From positions 124,001 to 188,000 of the forward strand of contig NZ_JBELOI010000004.1 of the NCBI RefSeq assembly GCF_040276065.1: 64,000 bases of DNA. Reading direction: 5' to 3'. This document shows, piece after piece, positions 61,735-64,000 of the stretch. The first letter of the stretch is position 1. Every line of letters starts with the position of its first letter. This DNA comes from Castellaniella sp040276065 (GTDB taxonomy: Bacteria; Pseudomonadota; Gammaproteobacteria; Burkholderiales; Burkholderiaceae_B). The position numbers and the translations under genes are program-made. The notes beneath the pieces were generated by a model, which ran no database searches, was not told the origin of the DNA, and saw only the letters and a program-made list of their open reading frames with translations.

Positions 61735-61772
61735 ATATGGATTTACATATAATATGTTTTTTCATACCATAT
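61735..61772 (+). promoter_or_regulatory. AT-rich promoter with nested palindromes upstream of the WYL gene
   Basis: A consensus -10 TATAAT lies at 61748-61753 inside the 13-bp palindrome ACATATAATATGT (61745-61757). This in turn is framed by ATATGG (61735-61740) and CCATAT (61767-61772), an inverted pair with nearly the same centre. The -35 is poor (ACGCCA at a 17-bp distance). The arrangement suggests autorepression by the WYL protein that starts at 61798. Confidence 0.45.
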
Positions 61773-61797
61773 AGACATTCATCACAAGGCGACACCC

Positions 61798-62631
61798 ATG
61801 CCTAACGCGGGCCGGCAGGAAAGAGATACCAAAGTTGGCCGAATCCTTCTCTGGGAGGGGCGGGTTAGCCGCGCTCGACTTATCTCCGAGTATGGGTTGA
61901 GCCCTATACGGGCCAGCGAGTGGCTGCGCGATTTCCGGGAGTCATACCCGGAGTGGGTAGCATGGGACAGCAAGCTTAAAGCAGATGTGGCCACCTCCAT
62001 CGCGTATGCGGACGCCGAACAGGCGGCGAATACCTCGTGGCCGGGCGCTATCAGCGCCATGCTGGTCCCGTATGCGCTGAACGTCCCAGGCAAGCCGCTC
62101 TCCATCTCATGGGACTTCGCCCACATCTCGCCTCGCACCTTCTCCCGACTGAACTTGGCCATCGCAGATCGTCTCAGGGTGAGGTTCGTCTACTGCTCCA
62201 TGAACAACCCGGAACCGCACGAGCGAACCGTCGAGCCGCACAGCCTGTTACGGGCAGGACGACGGTGGCACGTCCGCGGCTACTGTCTGCAGAGGCGAGC
62301 CTTCCGTGACTTCGTATTAGGGCGAATGAGCAAGGTCACACTGCTCACGGAGCCCAGCTTGGCAGACATCGCCGCCGATGCTGCCTGGTCCACAGTCCTC
62401 CAAGTCAGGATTACCGCTCACCCTGGCCTCAGCCCTGCGCAGCAACTGATCGTCAGAAACGAGTACTTCAACGGGGCATCAGCGCGCGTAGAAAGCTGTA
62501 GGGCTGCCCTCCTGAACTACATGGTGCAGGAGATCATGGCAGCCACGGACGTGAGTCGACAGGCTCCTCCCGACTATCAACTGGCGATTGAAAACACAGA
62601 GGAGTGCCGGCAATGGCTGTTCATGACTTAA
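61798..62631 (+). CDS. WYL-domain transcriptional regulator (BrxR/CapW-like)
   Basis: The 277-residue protein has an N-terminal winged HTH (KVGRILLWEGRVSRARLISE, GLSPIRASEWLRDFRESY), a central WYL domain (ADRLRVRFVYCSMNNPEPHE, TVEPHSLLRAGRRWHVRGYC, FRDFVLGRMSKVTLL) and a C-terminal extension. Such regulators commonly repress neighbouring phage- or plasmid-defence operons and sense nucleotides or DNA ends. ATG follows AAGG. Its end overlaps the next gene by 19 bp, implying coupling with jetA. Confidence 0.88.
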   Translation: MPNAGRQERDTKVGRILLWEGRVSRARLISEYGLSPIRASEWLRDFRESYPEWVAWDSKLKADVATSIAYADAEQAANTSWPGAISAMLVPYALNVPGKPLSISWDFAHISPRTFSRLNLAIADRLRVRFVYCSMNNPEPHERTVEPHSLLRAGRRWHVRGYCLQRRAFRDFVLGRMSKVTLLTEPSLADIAADAAWSTVLQVRITAHPGLSPAQQLIVRNEYFNGASARVESCRAALLNYMVQEIMAATDVSRQAPPDYQLAIENTEECRQWLFMT

Positions 62632-63572
62632 CAGACCAAATTCGCCAAGAGAAGGTGGCTGAACGCTATCCGCCGCTCTTCAAACGCCTGCCCGACCGCC
62701 TGTTCGCGCCGCTGGCTTCGGCCAATCGCTTCCAATATTGGTCACTGCTGTGTGTTCTGCACGCCAAACGCTTCGGCCCAGAGGCCCCGTTGCCGCCGAG
62801 TACCGGCTTCTTGATGCGCGAAATCACGGCCGACATAGCCGAAGAACTCCAGTACCAGGACTGGACTCCGGAAGGCGATGACGTGACGCCAGCCACACCG
62901 CTGGCAATCCGAGCCATCATGGTCTTCAATCGCTTGCGCGACGCGGGATGGATCCGCGTGGACCGAGTGGGCGTGCGCGAGATGGTGACGATGGCTCCCG
63001 CCGTCGCCCATTTCATGAACCGCCTCGTGGAGTTCGCTCACACCGGCCCGGAGTTCGTCTCCGGCAAGATCCGCAGCATCGAAGCCAACCTGAAGCTGCT
63101 TCTGGACGAGAGCACAGATGGTGCCTCGCTGCAGGAAGCAGCCCGCCAGTCGCGCGCCCTACTTGAACACGTCCGCATCGCCGGCACGAATGTGCGCGAT
63201 CTAATGCTGGAGATCGGTCGCGTCGACGCCACCGGCGAGTTCGTGAGACGCTTCTTCGATGACTACGTCGAGCGCATGTTCATCGGTGACTACAAGGAAT
63301 TGCGCACGCGCGAGCATCCCCTGGCCCGGCGTCAGGAGATCCTGCGCCTGGTGACCCATATCCAGCAGACGCAAGACCTGCGCGCTCGGTTAATCCAGTG
63401 GTACCTCGAGAAGCAAGCTGGCCGCGACCCTACCCGCGCTGAAGCCATGTTCGAGCGTGACGTCCAGAAGGTAGAGGATCTGCGCCGTATCGACGAATAC
63501 CTGGACCGGCTGGACGACGAAATCCGGCGCGCCAACAAGCTGGCGTTGGCCTACCCAAAAGGGAATCGCTGA
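62613..63572 (+). CDS. jetA: Wadjet JetA-like protein, probably truncated
   Basis: The 319-residue protein starts with PPLFKRLPDRLFAPLASANR, the typical opening of JetA (DUF5716), the kleisin-like MukF counterpart of the Wadjet SMC complex that recognises and cleaves plasmid DNA. Winged-helix and long helical regions follow (IRSIEANLKLLLDES, RRQEILRLVTHIQQTQDLRA). JetA is normally about 450-500 residues; here the frame ends after RRANKLALAYPKGNR. The missing C-terminus suggests a deletion fusing it to later jet sequence. ATG 62613 has GAGG upstream and overlaps the WYL gene. Confidence 0.7.
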   Translation: MAVHDLTDQIRQEKVAERYPPLFKRLPDRLFAPLASANRFQYWSLLCVLHAKRFGPEAPLPPSTGFLMREITADIAEELQYQDWTPEGDDVTPATPLAIRAIMVFNRLRDAGWIRVDRVGVREMVTMAPAVAHFMNRLVEFAHTGPEFVSGKIRSIEANLKLLLDESTDGASLQEAARQSRALLEHVRIAGTNVRDLMLEIGRVDATGEFVRRFFDDYVERMFIGDYKELRTREHPLARRQEILRLVTHIQQTQDLRARLIQWYLEKQAGRDPTRAEAMFERDVQKVEDLRRIDEYLDRLDDEIRRANKLALAYPKGNR

Positions 63573-63768
63573 AGCAGCACGTGCGGTTGACGGTTACGAC
63601 GCCGATTACGCATCGGACCAATGGGAAAGGCTATTGACACGCCAGGGTCTGTCTTTCAGTGAGATCGTCGCCGACTGCAAACACCGCAGCAACCGTGCTG
63701 AGACAGACTCCCGTCAGAAATGGTCCAGCGCCATGCAGAAGCTGTCGGCGTTCCTTGCCGCAGCATGA
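63553..63768 (+). pseudogene. Out-of-frame C-terminal fragment, possibly jetC
   Basis: In the frame +1 to jetA, and without a start codon, about 70 codons read through GIAEAARAVDGYDADYASDQ, RQGLSFSEIVADCKHRSN and QKWSSAMQKLSAFLAAA to TGA at 63766-63768. It overlaps the next reading as ATGA, as normal operon genes do, so it looks like the 3' end of a real gene whose front is deleted. In a Wadjet operon the gene before jetD is jetC; the family identity is not proven by any motif here. Confidence 0.4.
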
Positions 63769-63875
63769 GCCGCCAAGACCAGTCCGAGATGGATCCGCTG
63801 GCCAGAAAGGCGTTGGAGCGACTACTGAAGTCTGCCGACAAGCACGAGGCTGGCGCCGCCGTGCGGCGGCCCTAG
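63765..63875 (+). pseudogene. Short 5' fragment, possibly jetD
   Basis: Thirty-six codons begin MSRQDQSEMDPLARKALERL and continue LLKSADKHEAGAAVRRP before TAG. The opening resembles the helical start of JetD (DUF3322/DUF2220) proteins, which carry the Toprim nuclease. The rest is absent up to the window edge; 63876-64000 shows no gene I can support. Confidence 0.4.
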
Positions 63876-64000
63876 TGCCTTGCCTCGATGTGTTACTGGC
63901 AGGAAACATCGACGATGATGCACGCCCAGCTTCCGGCCGCCTGCCTCGTTCCTGGCCCCTGTCACCAGGGCTTCTGCCTCAACAACATGCATCGAGATCA

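Overview
This window looks like a chromosomal segment from a high-GC betaproteobacterium, most likely of the order Burkholderiales and family Alcaligenaceae (Bordetella, Achromobacter, Castellaniella or Pusillimonas type). That placement is inferred from base composition, gene content and protein sequence style. No rRNA or tRNA gene is available to test it.

Positions 1-39 kb are ordinary core and housekeeping chromosome. In order they hold: the end of an NCS2 purine permease; a small thioredoxin; a minus-strand run of YigZ, YbiT-type ABC-F, a TadA-LdcA fusion, a HAD phosphatase, Nnr and an acyl-CoA synthetase; recD-recB-recC as an overlapping operon; yggS and an NlpC/P60 lipoprotein; a Spy-like periplasmic protein beside baeR-baeS; an ABC-2 exporter with TenA; and a mix of EamA exporters, LysR regulators, flavin reductases, an M20 amidohydrolase with an outer-membrane barrel, a glutamine amidotransferase and a lipid A acyltransferase. 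Inserted in this stretch (34.9-37.2 kb) is a two-gene unit: a MazG-like nucleotide pyrophosphohydrolase followed by a DUF2075 helicase with an N-terminal PD-(D/E)XK-like nuclease motif. It reads like a defence or DNA-repair cassette.

Positions 39-54 kb are accessory metabolism, partly lower in GC. A cytochrome P450, a 7Fe ferredoxin and an adrenodoxin-reductase-like NADPH oxidoreductase form a self-contained redox chain. A Tag-type DNA glycosylase is divergent from it. Next comes a metal block: an HMA chaperone, a P1B-type ATPase with a CPG membrane motif, a Crp/Fnr regulator and an ICMT-like methyltransferase. A GntR/UTRA regulator then adjoins a divergent catabolic cluster. One arm encodes a CMD protein and an aconitase-family hydratase in two subunits. 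The other encodes an FAH-family hydrolase, a solute-binding-like protein without a signal peptide, and a RidA-family protein. Nested palindromes lie in the shared promoter. The substrate of the cluster is unknown.

Positions 54.4-64 kb are a scrapyard of mobile DNA. An IS21-family element (54700-56653) joins a truncated PAP2 phosphatase gene to a truncated conjugation gene, trbJ, with no target duplication, so it marks a deletion or recombination junction. Beyond it are a FitAB/VapBC-like toxin-antitoxin pair, broken pieces of an IncP/Tn4371-type mobilisation region (relaxase and traJ), an IS3 orfB fragment, a frameshifted and truncated tyrosine integrase with repeated TTTTACCGTCA boxes upstream, an AbiE-type toxin-antitoxin operon with a third small gene, and a WYL regulator driving what looks like an internally deleted Wadjet (jet) plasmid-defence operon. 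I saw no CRISPR array, tRNA, rRNA or recognisable riboswitch.
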